The position numbers were made by a program, and so were the translations under genes. The notes under the pieces were generated by a model. It saw only the letters and a list, made by a program, of their open reading frames with translations. It was not told where the DNA came from and did not search any database. From Leclercia sp. 29361 (GTDB lineage Bacteria > Pseudomonadota > Gammaproteobacteria > Enterobacterales > Enterobacteriaceae), in assembly GCF_011290365.1 (NCBI RefSeq), contig NZ_CP049786.1, forward strand, positions 4,216,001 to 4,280,000: a stretch of DNA of 64,000 nt, written 5' to 3'. Positions 52,204 to 63,622 of the stretch are shown piece by piece (position 1 is the first letter of the stretch; the number at the start of each line of letters is the position of its first letter).

Positions 52204-53181
52204 ATGAATACTGTCGGTACTCCGCTGATGTGGGGCGGATTCGCAGTCGTGGTCCTGATCATGCTGGCGATCGATCTCTTTTTACAGGGGCGTCGCGGCG
52301 CACATGGCATGACCATGAAACAGGCGGCCGCCTGGTCGCTGGTGTGGGTCACCCTCTCCCTGCTCTTCTGTGCTGCCTTCTGGTGGTATCTCTCTATTAC
52401 TCAGGGCCGCGCGGTGGCCGATCCTCAGGCGCTGGCGTTCCTGACGGGCTATCTGATTGAAAAAGCCCTGGCAGTGGATAACGTCTTCGTCTGGCTGATG
52501 CTGTTTAGCTACTTTGCCGTACCGGCTGCATTGCAGCGTCGGGTGCTGGTGTATGGCGTGCTGGGCGCGATCGTCCTGCGTACCATCATGATCTTCGCCG
52601 GTAGCTGGCTGATTACGCAGTTCGAATGGCTGCTGTACGTCTTCGGTGCCTTCCTGCTGTTTACCGGTGTGAAAATGGCGCTGGCAAAAGAGGACGAAAC
52701 CGGTATTGGCGAGAAGCCGCTGGTGCGCTGGATCCGCGGCCACCTGCGTATGACCGACACCATCGAGAACGAGCACTTCTTCGTGCGCAAGAACGGGCTG
52801 CTGTTCGCGACGCCGCTGCTGCTGGTGCTGATCATGGTTGAGCTGAGCGACGTGATTTTCGCGGTGGACAGTATTCCGGCGATCTTCGCGGTGACCACTG
52901 ACCCGTTCATCGTCCTGACGTCAAACCTGTTTGCGATCCTCGGCCTGCGTGCCATGTACTTCCTGCTGGCGGGCGTGGCGGAGCGCTTCTCAATGCTGAA
53001 GTACGGCCTGTCGGTGATCCTGGTGTTTATCGGTATCAAGATGATGATTGTCGATTTCTATCACATCCCGATCGCCATCTCGCTGGGCGTGGTGTTTGGT
53101 ATTCTGGTTCTGACCCTGGCGATTAATGCCTGGGTGAATCACCAGAACGATAAGAAACAAAAGCGATCTGGCGCACTCTGA
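52204..53181 (+). CDS. alx: TerC-family manganese exporter Alx
   Basis: 325 residues, about nine membrane helices. Acidic membrane residues typical of TerC proteins occur in [20 protein letters not shown] and in [20 protein letters not shown]. It exports Mn2+ and is induced at alkaline pH and high manganese in E. coli. The start [15 protein letters not shown] follows TAAGGAA; nine extra upstream codons belong to the leader. It is controlled by the riboswitch just before it. The C-terminus is a short basic tail. Confidence 0.96.
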   Translation: MNTVGTPLMWGGFAVVVLIMLAIDLFLQGRRGAHGMTMKQAAAWSLVWVTLSLLFCAAFWWYLSITQGRAVADPQALAFLTGYLIEKALAVDNVFVWLMLFSYFAVPAALQRRVLVYGVLGAIVLRTIMIFAGSWLITQFEWLLYVFGAFLLFTGVKMALAKEDETGIGEKPLVRWIRGHLRMTDTIENEHFFVRKNGLLFATPLLLVLIMVELSDVIFAVDSIPAIFAVTTDPFIVLTSNLFAILGLRAMYFLLAGVAERFSMLKYGLSVILVFIGIKMMIVDFYHIPIAISLGVVFGILVLTLAINAWVNHQNDKKQKRSGAL

Positions 53182-53253
53182 TGCCCTCACCCTGGCCCTC
53201 TCCCACCGGGAGAGGGTACAGACATTAAAAACGGCAACTCAGGTTGCCGTTTT
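53182..53253 (+). terminator. alx 3' repeat and terminator
   Basis: First the palindrome CCCTCTCCCACCGGGAGAGG (within 53182-53220), then AAAACGGCAACTCAGGTTGC CGTTTTG (53227-53253), a stem of at least 10 bp. It has the same two parts as after fadH and sstT but in the reverse order. The remaining 200 bp to sstT is AT-rich promoter sequence. Confidence 0.85.
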
Positions 53254-53454
53254 GCTTTTACCTTTGCCACCCGACAAAAAATGTAAATATACAGTTAAAA
53301 AATATGACGCAGCACGTAAAACCCAGCATTTTACGCTTCCCAGCATCCGCACTTTCAATATACTCAACCTTGCATAACACACACCTCTAACCGGGATGAT
53401 AAGTGCCTCAGAGCACCTCCGGGACGGAACGCAATTTCACTGAAGGAATTTTCC

Positions 53455-54696
53455 ATGACCACACAATCTACTGGTCTGCTCGCGCGTCTGGCGCAGGGCA
53501 GCCTCGTCAAACAAATACTGATAGGCCTGGTGCTGGGTATTTTACTGGCACTGGTTTCTAAACCGGCCGCTATTGCCACTGGCTTACTCGGCACCCTGTT
53601 CGTTGGCGCGTTAAAAGCTGTCGCACCGGTGCTGGTCCTGATGCTGGTGATGGCCTCCATTGCCAACCACCAGCACGGCCAGAAAACCAACATCCGTCCG
53701 ATTTTGTTCCTCTATCTGCTGGGTACTTTCTCTGCTGCCCTGACGGCGGTGGTGTTTAGCTTCCTGTTCCCGTCCACGCTGCACCTTACCTCTGCCGCGG
53801 GTGATATCACCCCACCATCCGGTATTGTCGAGGTACTTCGCGGCCTGCTGATGAGCATGGTCTCTAACCCGATTGATGCTCTGCTGAATGCTAACTACAT
53901 CGGCATTCTGGTGTGGGCCGTCGGACTGGGCTTTGCCCTGCGTCACGGTAACGACACCACCAAAAATCTGGTTAACGATATGTCCAACGCGGTGACCTTT
54001 ATGGTGAAGGTGGTGATCCGCTTTGCGCCGATCGGTATCTTCGGCCTGGTCTCCTCCACCCTGGCCACCACCGGGTTTGAAACCCTGTGGGGCTATGCGC
54101 AACTGTTGTTCGTGCTGGTGGGCTGCATGCTGCTGGTGGCGCTGGTGATTAACCCGCTGCTGGTGTTCTGGCAGATCCGCCGCAACCCCTATCCGCTAGT
54201 GCTGACGTGCCTGCGTGAAAGCGGCGTGTATGCCTTCTTCACCCGCAGCTCTGCGGCGAACATTCCGGTGAACATGGCGCTGGCCGAGAAGCTGAATCTG
54301 GATCGTGACACCTACTCCGTCTCCATCCCGCTGGGTGCGACCGTCAATATGGCGGGTGCGGCGATCACCATCACCGTGCTTACGCTGGCGGCGGTGCATA
54401 CTCTGGGTGTTCCGGTGGATCTGCCAACCGCGCTGCTGCTGAGCGTCGTGGCATCGCTGTGCGCCTGTGGCGCATCGGGTGTGGCGGGTGGTTCGCTGCT
54501 GCTGATCCCGCTGGCCTGTAATATGTTCGGTATCCCGAATGAAGTGGCCATGCAGGTTGTAGCGGTCGGCTTTATCATCGGCGTGCTGCAGGACTCCTGC
54601 GAAACCGCACTGAACTCCTCGACTGACGTGCTGTTTACCGCGGCGGCCTGCCAGGCTGAAGATGCACGTCTGGCGAAAAACGCGCTTCGAGGTTAA
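53455..54696 (+). CDS. sstT: Sodium/serine-threonine symporter SstT
   Basis: 413 residues, DAACS (glutamate transporter) family with eight membrane helices and two re-entrant loops. Diagnostic parts are [38 protein letters not shown] and the end [20 protein letters not shown]. It imports serine and threonine with Na+. The ATG follows GAAGGAA. Length agrees with E. coli SstT (414). It converges on uxaA; E. coli ygjV, which lies between them there, is missing. Confidence 0.97.
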   Translation: MTTQSTGLLARLAQGSLVKQILIGLVLGILLALVSKPAAIATGLLGTLFVGALKAVAPVLVLMLVMASIANHQHGQKTNIRPILFLYLLGTFSAALTAVVFSFLFPSTLHLTSAAGDITPPSGIVEVLRGLLMSMVSNPIDALLNANYIGILVWAVGLGFALRHGNDTTKNLVNDMSNAVTFMVKVVIRFAPIGIFGLVSSTLATTGFETLWGYAQLLFVLVGCMLLVALVINPLLVFWQIRRNPYPLVLTCLRESGVYAFFTRSSAANIPVNMALAEKLNLDRDTYSVSIPLGATVNMAGAAITITVLTLAAVHTLGVPVDLPTALLLSVVASLCACGASGVAGGSLLLIPLACNMFGIPNEVAMQVVAVGFIIGVLQDSCETALNSSTDVLFTAAACQAEDARLAKNALRG

Positions 54697-54700
54697 CAGC

Positions 54701-54784
54701 AAAACGGCAACCAGAGGTTGCCGTTTTTAGTGTTTGTACCCTCTCCCGGTGGGAGAGGGTCAGGGTGAGGGCATCAGGCCGCAC
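54701..54784 (+). terminator. sstT terminator fused to a CCCTCTCCC palindrome
   Basis: AAAACGGCAACC, loop AGA, GGTTGCCGTTTTT (54701-54728), then AGTGTTTGTA, CCCTCTCCCGGTGGGAGAGG and GTGAGGGCATCAGGCCGCAC. It is nearly identical to 49053-49135. It lies between convergent sstT and uxaA. Confidence 0.88.
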
Positions 54785-54788
54785 GGTA

Positions 54789-56276
54789 CTACAGCGTTAC
54801 ACCACTCTTAAAGATCGCCAGCTCGCGGAAGTCATTCTTCTCATTGCAGGTCTGCTTGCCGTTGGCAAATTCCACGATAGTGTCCACAAACTCCGTCAGC
54901 AGCTGCGGCATCGCTTTGCCGTGGATCAGTTGACCGGCGTCGAAATCAATCCAGTGCTTTTTCTTCGCTGCCAGCTCACTGTTGGTGGCGATTTTTACCG
55001 TCGGGACAAAACCGCCGTACGGCGTGCCGCGCCCGGTGCTAAACAGCACCATATGGCAGCCCGCACCCGCCAGGGCGCTGGTAGCCACAGCATCGTTGCC
55101 CGGGGCACTTAACAGGTTCAGACCGTGGGTTTGCAGCCGCTCGCCATAACGCAGGACATCCACCACCTGGCTGGCACCCGCTTTCTGGGTACAGCCGAGG
55201 GATTTCTCCTCCAGCGTAGTGATCCCGCCCGCCTTGTTGCCCGGGGATGGATTCTCGTAAATCGGCTGGTTATGGGCGATAAAGTACTGTTTGAAGTCGT
55301 TGACCATGGTGACGGTCTTTTCAAAAGTCTCTTCATCGCGGCAGTGACTCATCAGAATGCGTTCAGCGCCAAACATCTCCGGCACTTCGGTCAGCACGGT
55401 GGTGCCGCCGTTGCTGATAACGTAATCAGAGAACTGACCCAGCATCGGGTTGGCGGTAATGCCGGACAGCCCATCAGAGCCGCCGCACTCCAGACCAAAC
55501 TTCAGCTCGCTCAGCTTGCCCGCTTCACGCTGGTCGTGGCGCATCGCTTCGTACAATTGATGCAGATGCTCCAGCCCGGCTTCCACTTCGTCGTCCTGAT
55601 GCTGACAGACCATGAAATGCACGCGGGTCGGATCAAAATCCCCCAGCGTTTCGCGGAAGGCGTCGACCTGGTTGTTCTCACAGCCAAGGCCGATCACCAG
55701 CACCGCCCCGGCGTTGGGGTGGCGGACCATGTTTTGCAGCATGGTGCGGGTATTGATGTGATCGTCGCCCAGCTGGGAGCAGCCATAGGTGTGGCTGAAC
55801 AGGTGGACGCCGTCAGTGCCTTCTGCGTCGTTCGTCTCTTTCAGGAACCGGGTCTGGATCTGACGGGCAATGCCGTTGACGCAGCCGACGGTCGGCAGGA
55901 TCCACAGTTCATTGCGGATCCCCACCTCCCCGCTGGCACGGCGGTAGATCTGAACCTCACGATCTGCCGCCTGGCTGCCCTCAGCCTGTAACTCAGGTTG
56001 ATAGCTGTACTCATCCAGATCGCTCAGATTGGTACGCGTATTGTGGGAGTGAATGAACTCCCCCGCCGCGATATCCGCCAGCGCATGGCCGATAGGCAGA
56101 CCGTATTTGACGACGTTCTCCCCTTTGGCAATGGCCTGCAGGGCAAATTTATGCCCGCGCGCAACGTCCTGGCGCAGCGTGACGGTCTGGTTATCAAACG
56201 TCACGTCCAGACCTTCGCTCAGGTCGGCCAGCGCGACCGCTACGTTATCCAGCGAATGGATCTTGATGTATTGCAT
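54789..56276 (-). CDS. uxaA: Altronate dehydratase
   Basis: 495 residues, UxaA family. It dehydrates D-altronate to 2-keto-3-deoxygluconate in galacturonate breakdown. The N-terminal SAF-like domain (QYIKIHSLDNVAVALADLSE) is followed by the catalytic part with GCVNGIARQIQTRF, HTYGCSQLGDDH, LECGGSDGLSGITANP and GAGCHMVLFSTGRGTPYGG; conserved Cys and His probably bind iron. It follows uxaC by 18 bp in one operon, and sits with exuT and exuR as in E. coli. Confidence 0.97.
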   Translation of the reverse strand: MQYIKIHSLDNVAVALADLSEGLDVTFDNQTVTLRQDVARGHKFALQAIAKGENVVKYGLPIGHALADIAAGEFIHSHNTRTNLSDLDEYSYQPELQAEGSQAADREVQIYRRASGEVGIRNELWILPTVGCVNGIARQIQTRFLKETNDAEGTDGVHLFSHTYGCSQLGDDHINTRTMLQNMVRHPNAGAVLVIGLGCENNQVDAFRETLGDFDPTRVHFMVCQHQDDEVEAGLEHLHQLYEAMRHDQREAGKLSELKFGLECGGSDGLSGITANPMLGQFSDYVISNGGTTVLTEVPEMFGAERILMSHCRDEETFEKTVTMVNDFKQYFIAHNQPIYENPSPGNKAGGITTLEEKSLGCTQKAGASQVVDVLRYGERLQTHGLNLLSAPGNDAVATSALAGAGCHMVLFSTGRGTPYGGFVPTVKIATNSELAAKKKHWIDFDAGQLIHGKAMPQLLTEFVDTIVEFANGKQTCNEKNDFRELAIFKSGVTL

Positions 56277-56294
56277 ATCAACCCTCAGAAGGCC

Positions 56295-58186
<1,892 letters not shown>

Positions 58187-59485
58187 ATGCGTAAAATTAA
58201 AGGGTTACGTTGGTACATGATCGCACTGGTGACGCTTGGCACCGTGCTGGGCTACCTGACACGTAACACCATAGCGGCGGCGGCGCCGACGCTGATGGAA
58301 GAGCTGCACATCTCCACGCAACAATATTCTTATATTATCGCGGCCTACTCCGCGGCTTATACCATCATGCAGCCGGTAGCAGGCTATGTGCTGGATATCC
58401 TGGGAACGAAAGTCGGTTACGCGGTCTTTGCCGTCACATGGGCTATCTTCTGCGGCGCAACCGCGCTGGCAGGCAGCTGGGGCGGCCTGGCGCTGGCCCG
58501 TGGCGCAGTCGGTGCGGCAGAAGCGGCGATGATCCCTGCGGGTCTGAAAGCGGCCTCCGAGTGGTTCCCGGCGAAAGAACGTTCTATCGCAGTGGGCTAC
58601 TTCAACGTCGGTTCGTCTATTGGCGCCATGATCGCACCGCCGCTGGTGGTGTGGGCTATCGTAATGCACAGCTGGCAGCTGGCGTTCATCATCTCCGGCG
58701 TGCTGAGCTTTGCCTGGGCAATGGCCTGGCTGATCTTCTACAAACACCCGCGCGATCAGAAGAAGCTGTCTGATGAAGAGCGCGACTACATCATCGGTGG
58801 CCAGGAGTCTCAGCATCAGACCAACAACGGCAAGAAGATGTCTGTCCTGCAGATCCTCGGCACCCGTCAGTTCTGGGGTATCGCCCTGCCACGTTTCCTG
58901 GCAGAACCGGCATGGGGTACGTTCAACGCCTGGATCCCGCTGTTCATGTTTAAAGTCTACGGCTTTAACCTGAAAGAGATCGCCATGTTCGCCTGGATGC
59001 CGATGCTGTTTGCTGACCTGGGCTGTATCGTCGGCGGCTATCTGCCACCGCTGTTCCAGCGCTGGTTTGGTGTGAACTTGATTGTCTCCCGTAAAATGGT
59101 GGTGACCATGGGCGCACTGCTGATGATTGGCCCAGGGATGATCGGCCTGTTCACCAGCCCGTACGTGGCTATCGGCCTGCTGTGTATCGGTGGTTTTGCT
59201 CACCAGTCACTGTCCGGTGCGCTGATTACCCTCTCTTCTGACGTCTTTGGGCGTAACGAAGTGGCGACCGCCAACGGCCTGACCGGGATGGCAGCCTGGA
59301 CCGCCAGTACCATGTTTGCTCTGGTGGTCGGTGCGCTGGCTGACACCATCGGCTTCAGCCCGCTGTTCGCGGTCCTGGCTATCTTCGACCTGTTGGGTGC
59401 GGTGCTTATCTGGACGGTGCTGAAAAGCAAGTCCGCAGAGGAGCTGCTGCAAGAGTCGGTGGGAAGGCCGGCAACGCAGAGTTAG
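58187..59485 (+). CDS. exuT: Hexuronate transporter ExuT
   Basis: 432 residues, the same as E. coli ExuT. An MFS anion:cation symporter with 12 membrane helices that imports galacturonate and glucuronate. The conserved parts are LGYLTRNTIAAAAPTLMEEL, VGAAEAAMIPAGLKAASEWF, FLAEPAWGTFNAWIPLFMFK and SDVFGRNEVATANGLTGMAA. The ATG chosen (MRKIKGLRWYMI) has GAGG nine bases upstream; earlier in-frame starts add 4 to 15 residues with no support. Confidence 0.97.
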   Translation: MRKIKGLRWYMIALVTLGTVLGYLTRNTIAAAAPTLMEELHISTQQYSYIIAAYSAAYTIMQPVAGYVLDILGTKVGYAVFAVTWAIFCGATALAGSWGGLALARGAVGAAEAAMIPAGLKAASEWFPAKERSIAVGYFNVGSSIGAMIAPPLVVWAIVMHSWQLAFIISGVLSFAWAMAWLIFYKHPRDQKKLSDEERDYIIGGQESQHQTNNGKKMSVLQILGTRQFWGIALPRFLAEPAWGTFNAWIPLFMFKVYGFNLKEIAMFAWMPMLFADLGCIVGGYLPPLFQRWFGVNLIVSRKMVVTMGALLMIGPGMIGLFTSPYVAIGLLCIGGFAHQSLSGALITLSSDVFGRNEVATANGLTGMAAWTASTMFALVVGALADTIGFSPLFAVLAIFDLLGAVLIWTVLKSKSAEELLQESVGRPATQS

Positions 59486-59489
59486 TGTA

Positions 59490-59578
59490 ATGCCGGGTAG
59501 CGCTGCGCTTACCCGGCTTACAGAATCCGGAGGCCCGCGCCGCCGGGCATAGAAAGGCCGCTCCCGAGCGGCTTTTTT
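59490..59578 (+). terminator. BIME-type repeat and intrinsic terminator after exuT
   Basis: A REP-like stem (TGCCGGGTAGCGC / GCGCTTACCCGGC) and a partner GGCCCGCGCCGCCGGGCA are followed by GCCGCT-CCCG-AGCGGC with T6 (59557-59578), a clear rho-independent terminator. Confidence 0.88.
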
Positions 59579-59610
59579 ACGGGTGGAATCTGGAGACAAA
59601 CGGGTAAAAG

Positions 59611-59621
59611 TGGTATAACAA
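59611..59621 (+). promoter_or_regulatory. ExuR-like operator before exuR
   Basis: TGGTATAACAA, matching TTGTATGACAA of the uxaC-exuT region at 9 of 11 positions. It lies 30 bp before the exuR start, so it would allow self-repression. Assigned by comparison within the window only. Confidence 0.55.
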
Positions 59622-59651
59622 ATCATTAGCCATACTCTGCCTGGAGCGCAT

Positions 59652-60428
59652 ATGGAAATCAACGAACCCCGTCGCCTTTATCAGCAACTTGCTGCTGAGC
59701 TGAAAGCTCGCATCGAGCAAGGCGTTTATCTGGTGGGAGACAAATTACCTGCCGAGCGTTTTATCGCTGATGAAAAGAGCGTAAGCCGCACCGTGGTTCG
59801 TGAAGCCATCATCATGCTGGAAGTGGAAGGCTATGTTGAAGTGCGTAAGGGGTCGGGCATTCATGTTATCTCCAGCCAGGCAAAACACTCCCCGGTACCG
59901 GATGAGAATCTCGAATTTGCCAACTACGGTCCCTTTGAGCTGCTCCAGGCTCGTCAGCTTATCGAAAGCAATATTGCAGAGTTCGCCGCGACTCAGGTGA
60001 CCAAGCAGGACATCATGAAGCTGATGGAGATCCAGGATAACGCGCGTAAAGAAAAATGTTTCCGCGACTCCGAGTGGGATCTGCAGTTTCACGTCCAGGT
60101 CGCCCTCGCCACGCAAAATACCGCTCTGGCAGCAATCGTGGAAAAAATGTGGACTCAGCGCGTTCATAACCCGTACTGGAAAAAACTGCACGATCACATC
60201 GACTCCCGTTCCGTGGATAACTGGTGCGACGACCATGACCAGATCCTCAAAGCCCTGATTCGTAAAGATCCGAACGCGGCGAAACTGGCGATGTGGCAGC
60301 ATCTTGAGAACACCAAACAGATGCTGTTCAATGAAACCAGTGACGACTTCGAATTCAACGCCGACCGCTATCTTTTTGCAGAAAACCCGGTGGTTCACCT
60401 CGATACCGCCGTCAGTCAGGCAAAATAG
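59652..60428 (+). CDS. exuR: Hexuronate regulon repressor ExuR
   Basis: 258 residues, GntR family, FadR subgroup. The winged helix is in residues 8-72 ([55 protein letters not shown]). An all-helical FCD effector domain follows ([37 protein letters not shown]). It represses exuT, uxaCA and related genes until hexuronate is present. The length is that of E. coli ExuR. Confidence 0.96.
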   Translation: MEINEPRRLYQQLAAELKARIEQGVYLVGDKLPAERFIADEKSVSRTVVREAIIMLEVEGYVEVRKGSGIHVISSQAKHSPVPDENLEFANYGPFELLQARQLIESNIAEFAATQVTKQDIMKLMEIQDNARKEKCFRDSEWDLQFHVQVALATQNTALAAIVEKMWTQRVHNPYWKKLHDHIDSRSVDNWCDDHDQILKALIRKDPNAAKLAMWQHLENTKQMLFNETSDDFEFNADRYLFAENPVVHLDTAVSQAK

Positions 60429-60779
60429 TTTCCTTTTTCCATGAGCAGGCGCTTCGCTGCGCCTTCCCGCTGAGGTGGGTAAGCAAACCTTTAGAGTGTC
60501 AGCGTTTGTAAAAGACCTCGCGTCCCCTGCCTGGGTTAAGCCAAAATCAATCCTGGAATGATGCAAATACTGTGACGGATCCCTTCAGGCTTTGTTACAA
60601 TTAGATGCAATTAGCCGTTTAGCTTGTTAGTTAGTGCTTGCTTACTTTGCCACTTAACAGGGAACAGTTCTGGCCACACATTGTGTCCGCGAGCGACCAT
60701 AATGAAATTATAAAAAATGTCGCCGTGCTGTTTGACCCGGTTGACAGGTGTGCCGTTAACCGATTTTCAGGAACACTGA
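60429..60779. other. Intergenic region exuR-yqjA
   Basis: 351 bp without a gene. A small inverted repeat AGGCGC-TTCGCT-GCGCCT lies shortly after exuR at about 60449-60466, with no T-run. The rest should hold the yqjA-mzrA promoter, which is CpxR-dependent in E. coli; I could not find a clear CpxR box. Confidence 0.4.
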
Positions 60780-61442
60780 ATGGAACTTTTGACCCAACTA
60801 CTGAATGCCTTATGGGCTCAGGATTTCGAAACGCTGGCCAATCCTTCCATGATTGGCATGCTCTATTTTGTCCTGTTTATGATCCTGTTTCTTGAAAACG
60901 GTCTGCTGCCTGCCGCTTTCCTGCCCGGCGATAGCCTGCTGGTGCTGGTGGGCGTGCTCTGCGCAAAAGGGGCAATGCAATTCCCACAAACCGTACTGCT
61001 GTTGACCATTGCTGCCAGTCTCGGCTGCTGGCTGAGCTATATCCAGGGACGATGGCTCGGCAACACTCGCATCGTGCAGAACTGGCTTTCCCATCTTCCG
61101 GCACACTATCATCAGCGAGCGCATCACCTGTTCCATAAGCACGGGCTTTCCGCGCTGCTGGTCGGGCGCTTCATCGCTTTTGTTCGTACCCTGCTGCCAA
61201 CGATTGCCGGACTCTCCGGCCTCAGCAGCGCGCGTTTTCAGTTCTTTAACTGGATGAGCGGCCTGCTGTGGGTACTTATCCTGACCACCCTCGGCTACCT
61301 GCTTGGCAAGACCCCGGTGTTCCTGAAGTACGAAGACCAGCTGATGTCCTGCCTGATGCTGTTGCCTGTGGTATTACTGGTGTTCGGCCTGGTGGGCTCG
61401 CTGGTAGTGCTGTGGAAGAAAAAACATGGAAGTCAGGGCTAA
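60780..61442 (+). CDS. yqjA: DedA-family membrane protein YqjA
   Basis: 220 residues, DedA (VTT) family with about five membrane segments. Typical parts are [55 protein letters not shown] and [21 protein letters not shown]. coli YqjA supports alkaline and osmotic tolerance in a proton-gradient-dependent way. DedA proteins are linked to lipid carrier recycling. mzrA begins within its last codons (17-nt overlap). Confidence 0.94.
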   Translation: MELLTQLLNALWAQDFETLANPSMIGMLYFVLFMILFLENGLLPAAFLPGDSLLVLVGVLCAKGAMQFPQTVLLLTIAASLGCWLSYIQGRWLGNTRIVQNWLSHLPAHYHQRAHHLFHKHGLSALLVGRFIAFVRTLLPTIAGLSGLSSARFQFFNWMSGLLWVLILTTLGYLLGKTPVFLKYEDQLMSCLMLLPVVLLVFGLVGSLVVLWKKKHGSQG

Positions 61443-61830
61443 GGTGATGAGCAATTCAACCCCGTCACTGCGCCGTCTCTCTTACGCCATCGTTGCGCTG
61501 ATGATGTTCAGCGCCTTGCTGCTGGCTTGGGCGGCGCTGCAAAAGCAGGAATCGACGCTGGCTATTCGCTCTGTCAATCAGGGCGTCAGTATGCCCGATG
61601 GCTTCTCCGTCTGGCATCATCTGGATGCGAACGGCATTCAGTTTAAAAGCATTACGCCGCAGAACGACGTGCTGCTGATTACCTTCGACTCCAGCGTGCA
61701 GAGCGCCGCGGCGAAGAAGGTGCTCGACCGCAGCCTGCCGCACGGGTATATCATTGCGCAACAGGATGATAATAATCAGGCGGTGGTCTGGCTGACGCGT
61801 CTGCGTGATACCTCGCGTCTGCTGGGCTAA
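61426..61830 (+). CDS. mzrA: EnvZ/OmpR modulator MzrA
   Basis: 134 residues. One N-terminal membrane helix ([21 protein letters not shown]) is followed by a periplasmic domain ([54 protein letters not shown]) close to E. coli MzrA. It connects the Cpx response to EnvZ/OmpR by binding EnvZ. The ATG used has GGAAG seven bases before it and overlaps yqjA; an ATG at 61447 (MSNSTPSL) is the alternative but its AAGG is too close. Confidence 0.93.
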   Translation: MEVRAKVMSNSTPSLRRLSYAIVALMMFSALLLAWAALQKQESTLAIRSVNQGVSMPDGFSVWHHLDANGIQFKSITPQNDVLLITFDSSVQSAAAKKVLDRSLPHGYIIAQQDDNNQAVVWLTRLRDTSRLLG

Positions 61831-61985
61831 ATTTCCACTATTCTGAATCTTTTCACTCACTTTGGTGATATCACCGTTTACTTACTATGCTTAAGTACGC
61901 GGAGCACCTCCCACTCGTACTCCGCTCAACTCTGGAAACCGACATTCCGGTAGGTTATGTCGACAAACAATGGAAGGTTTTCATA

Positions 61986-62354
61986 ATGAATTACCGCATC
62001 GCCCTGGGCCTCGCCCTTTTTTCTTTAAGTGCAGCATCGTTCGCGTCTTCCCTGTGTCAGGAGAAGGAAAAGGACATTCAACGCGAGATCAGCTACGCTG
62101 AAAAGCATAACAATCAGAATCGAATCAACGGGCTGCAGAAGGCCCTTAGCGAAGTTAAAGCTAACTGTTCAGACAGCAAGCTGCGTGCCGATCATCAGCG
62201 CAAGATTGCCGATCAGAAAGAGGAGATTGCTGAGCGCCGCCAGGATCTGGTGGAGGCTAAAGAGAAAGGCGATGCGGATAAAATTGCTAAACGTGAGCAT
62301 AAATTGCTGGAAGCGGAGAACGAGCTGAAAGCGCTGGAGTCTCGCGATTACTGA
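61986..62354 (+). CDS. yqjC: Periplasmic DUF1090-type protein YqjC
   Basis: 122 residues. Signal peptide about 1-20 (IALGLALFSLSAASFASS), then a soluble charged helix-rich domain (CQEKEKDIQREISYAEKHNN, QKALSEVKANCSD, DQKEEIAERRQDLVEAKEKG) probably forming an antiparallel coiled coil, with two Cys residues. The function is unknown. The ATG has GGAAGG upstream; the open frame starts 33 codons earlier but has no signal features. It heads yqjC-D-E-K. Confidence 0.92.
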   Translation: MNYRIALGLALFSLSAASFASSLCQEKEKDIQREISYAEKHNNQNRINGLQKALSEVKANCSDSKLRADHQRKIADQKEEIAERRQDLVEAKEKGDADKIAKREHKLLEAENELKALESRDY

Positions 62355-62383
62355 TTTAATGGACATCTTAACAGGAGAGAATC

Positions 62384-62689
62384 ATGTCAAAAGATACTAC
62401 GTCAGACCATTTACGCGCTGAACTGAAGTCCCTGGCGGATACCCTGGAAGAGGTGCTGAGCTCCTCGAGCAGTAAGTCGAAAGAAGAGCTGAGTAAACTG
62501 CGCAATAAAGCGGAGCAGGCCCTGCATGAGAGCCGCTACCGTCTGGGCGAAACCAGCGATGTGCTGGCGAAACAGACCCGTGAAGCCGCTGCGCGCGCCG
62601 ATGAGTACGTACGCGAAAATCCGTGGGCCGGGGTAGGTATCGGTGCTGCGGTTGGCGTCGTCATCGGCATGCTCCTGACGCGACGTTAA
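62384..62689 (+). CDS. yqjD: Ribosome-associated membrane protein YqjD (DUF883)
   Basis: 101 residues, DUF883 family. A long amphipathic helix (SDHLRAELKSLADTLEEVLS, KEELSKLRNKAEQALHESRY) ends in ENPWAGVGIGAAVGVVIGML, a glycine-zipper membrane helix with an RR tail. The E. coli protein sits in the inner membrane and binds stationary-phase ribosomes by its N-terminal part. AGGAGAG precedes the ATG. The yqjE start follows after 2 bp. Confidence 0.95.
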   Translation: MSKDTTSDHLRAELKSLADTLEEVLSSSSSKSKEELSKLRNKAEQALHESRYRLGETSDVLAKQTREAAARADEYVRENPWAGVGIGAAVGVVIGMLLTRR

Positions 62690-62691
62690 TT

Positions 62692-63090
62692 ATGGAAGAT
62701 TCACGTCAACCACAAGGGCCCGCAAAAAACGTCCTCGGTATCGGACAGCGGATTTTAACCACTCTCGTCGGCATCGCAGAGACGCGCATCCGTCTGGCAG
62801 TGGTTGAACTGGAAGAAGAGAAAGCAAACCTCTTCCAGCTGCTACTGATGTTGGGGTTGACCATGCTCTTCGCCGCCTTTGGCCTGATGAGCCTTATGGT
62901 ATTGATTATCTGGGCAGTCGATCCGCAGTACCGCCTGAATGTCATGATTGGCACAACCGTGGTATTGCTGCTTGCCGCCCTGATAGGAGGGATCTGGACG
63001 ATGCGCAAAGTGCGTCATTCGACCCTGCTACATCATACCCGTAAGGAACTGGCCAACGATCGGTCATTGCTGGAGGATGAGAAAAAGTGA
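62692..63090 (+). CDS. yqjE: Inner-membrane protein YqjE (phage holin superfamily III)
   Basis: 132 residues with a soluble N-terminal helix (VGIAETRIRLAVVELEEEKA) and two membrane helices at about 49-75 (FQLLLMLGLTMLFAAFGLMS) and 84-105 (VMIGTTVVLLLAALIGGIW), then a charged tail. DUF1469/holin superfamily III. The function is unknown; cotranscribed with yqjD and yqjK. The start is two bases after the yqjD stop; yqjK overlaps by 4 nt. Confidence 0.93.
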   Translation: MEDSRQPQGPAKNVLGIGQRILTTLVGIAETRIRLAVVELEEEKANLFQLLLMLGLTMLFAAFGLMSLMVLIIWAVDPQYRLNVMIGTTVVLLLAALIGGIWTMRKVRHSTLLHHTRKELANDRSLLEDEKK

Positions 63091-63401
63091 GCAGAAGCGC
63101 TGCAGAACGTGAGCGAGAAAAGGCATTTTTGCTGAGCCAGATCCAGCAACAACGGCTGGATCTGTCAGCAAGCAGCCGTGACTGGCTGGAGGTGACTCAC
63201 GCTTACGATCGTGGCTGGAATGCCCTTCTCAACCTCCGCGCCTGGGCGCTGGTGGGGAGCAGCATTCTGGCGGTGCGGGCAGTCCGCCATCCGAACAGGC
63301 TGGTCCGCTGGGCACGCCGCGGTTTCGGTATCTGGAGCGCCTGGAGGCTGGTGAAATCGACAATTAATCAGCAGCAGCTGCGCAAATACGACGCACGCTG
63401 A
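63087..63401 (+). CDS. yqjK: YqjK-like protein
   Basis: 104 residues, slightly longer than E. coli YqjK. The N-terminal charged helix (SAAEREREKAFLLSQIQQQRL) is followed by a moderately hydrophobic stretch (LRAWALVGSSILAVRAVRHP) and a basic end. The family function is unknown; probably works at the inner membrane with YqjD and YqjE. The ATG (GTG-AGC context ATGAGAAAAAGTGAG) is read as a GTG start overlapping the yqjE stop. Confidence 0.9.
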   Translation: MSRSAAEREREKAFLLSQIQQQRLDLSASSRDWLEVTHAYDRGWNALLNLRAWALVGSSILAVRAVRHPNRLVRWARRGFGIWSAWRLVKSTINQQQLRKYDAR

Positions 63402-63422
63402 CGTTACCCTCTGCCTCACCCG

Positions 63423-63452
63423 GTAAAGCGCCTTCTGGCGCTTTACTTTTTT
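63423..63452 (+). terminator. Terminator after yqjCDEK
   Basis: GTAAAGCGCC, loop TTCT, GGCGCTTTAC, followed by T6. It ends the yqjC-K unit before yqjF. Confidence 0.9.
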
Positions 63453-63622
63453 GTGCCGCCTCGACTTACTCAATATCTTTGAAGAAGATTGACAGTTTTC
63501 CTTGCTAACAATCGCCATTCACCCCGTTTATGATTCTCTCCATCGACAGCGAGACCGCGGCATCCGCCCGATTTCGCAAACAAAATAGTGTTTACAGCCT
63601 GAATGGTTCCCTGGAGAGTAAG

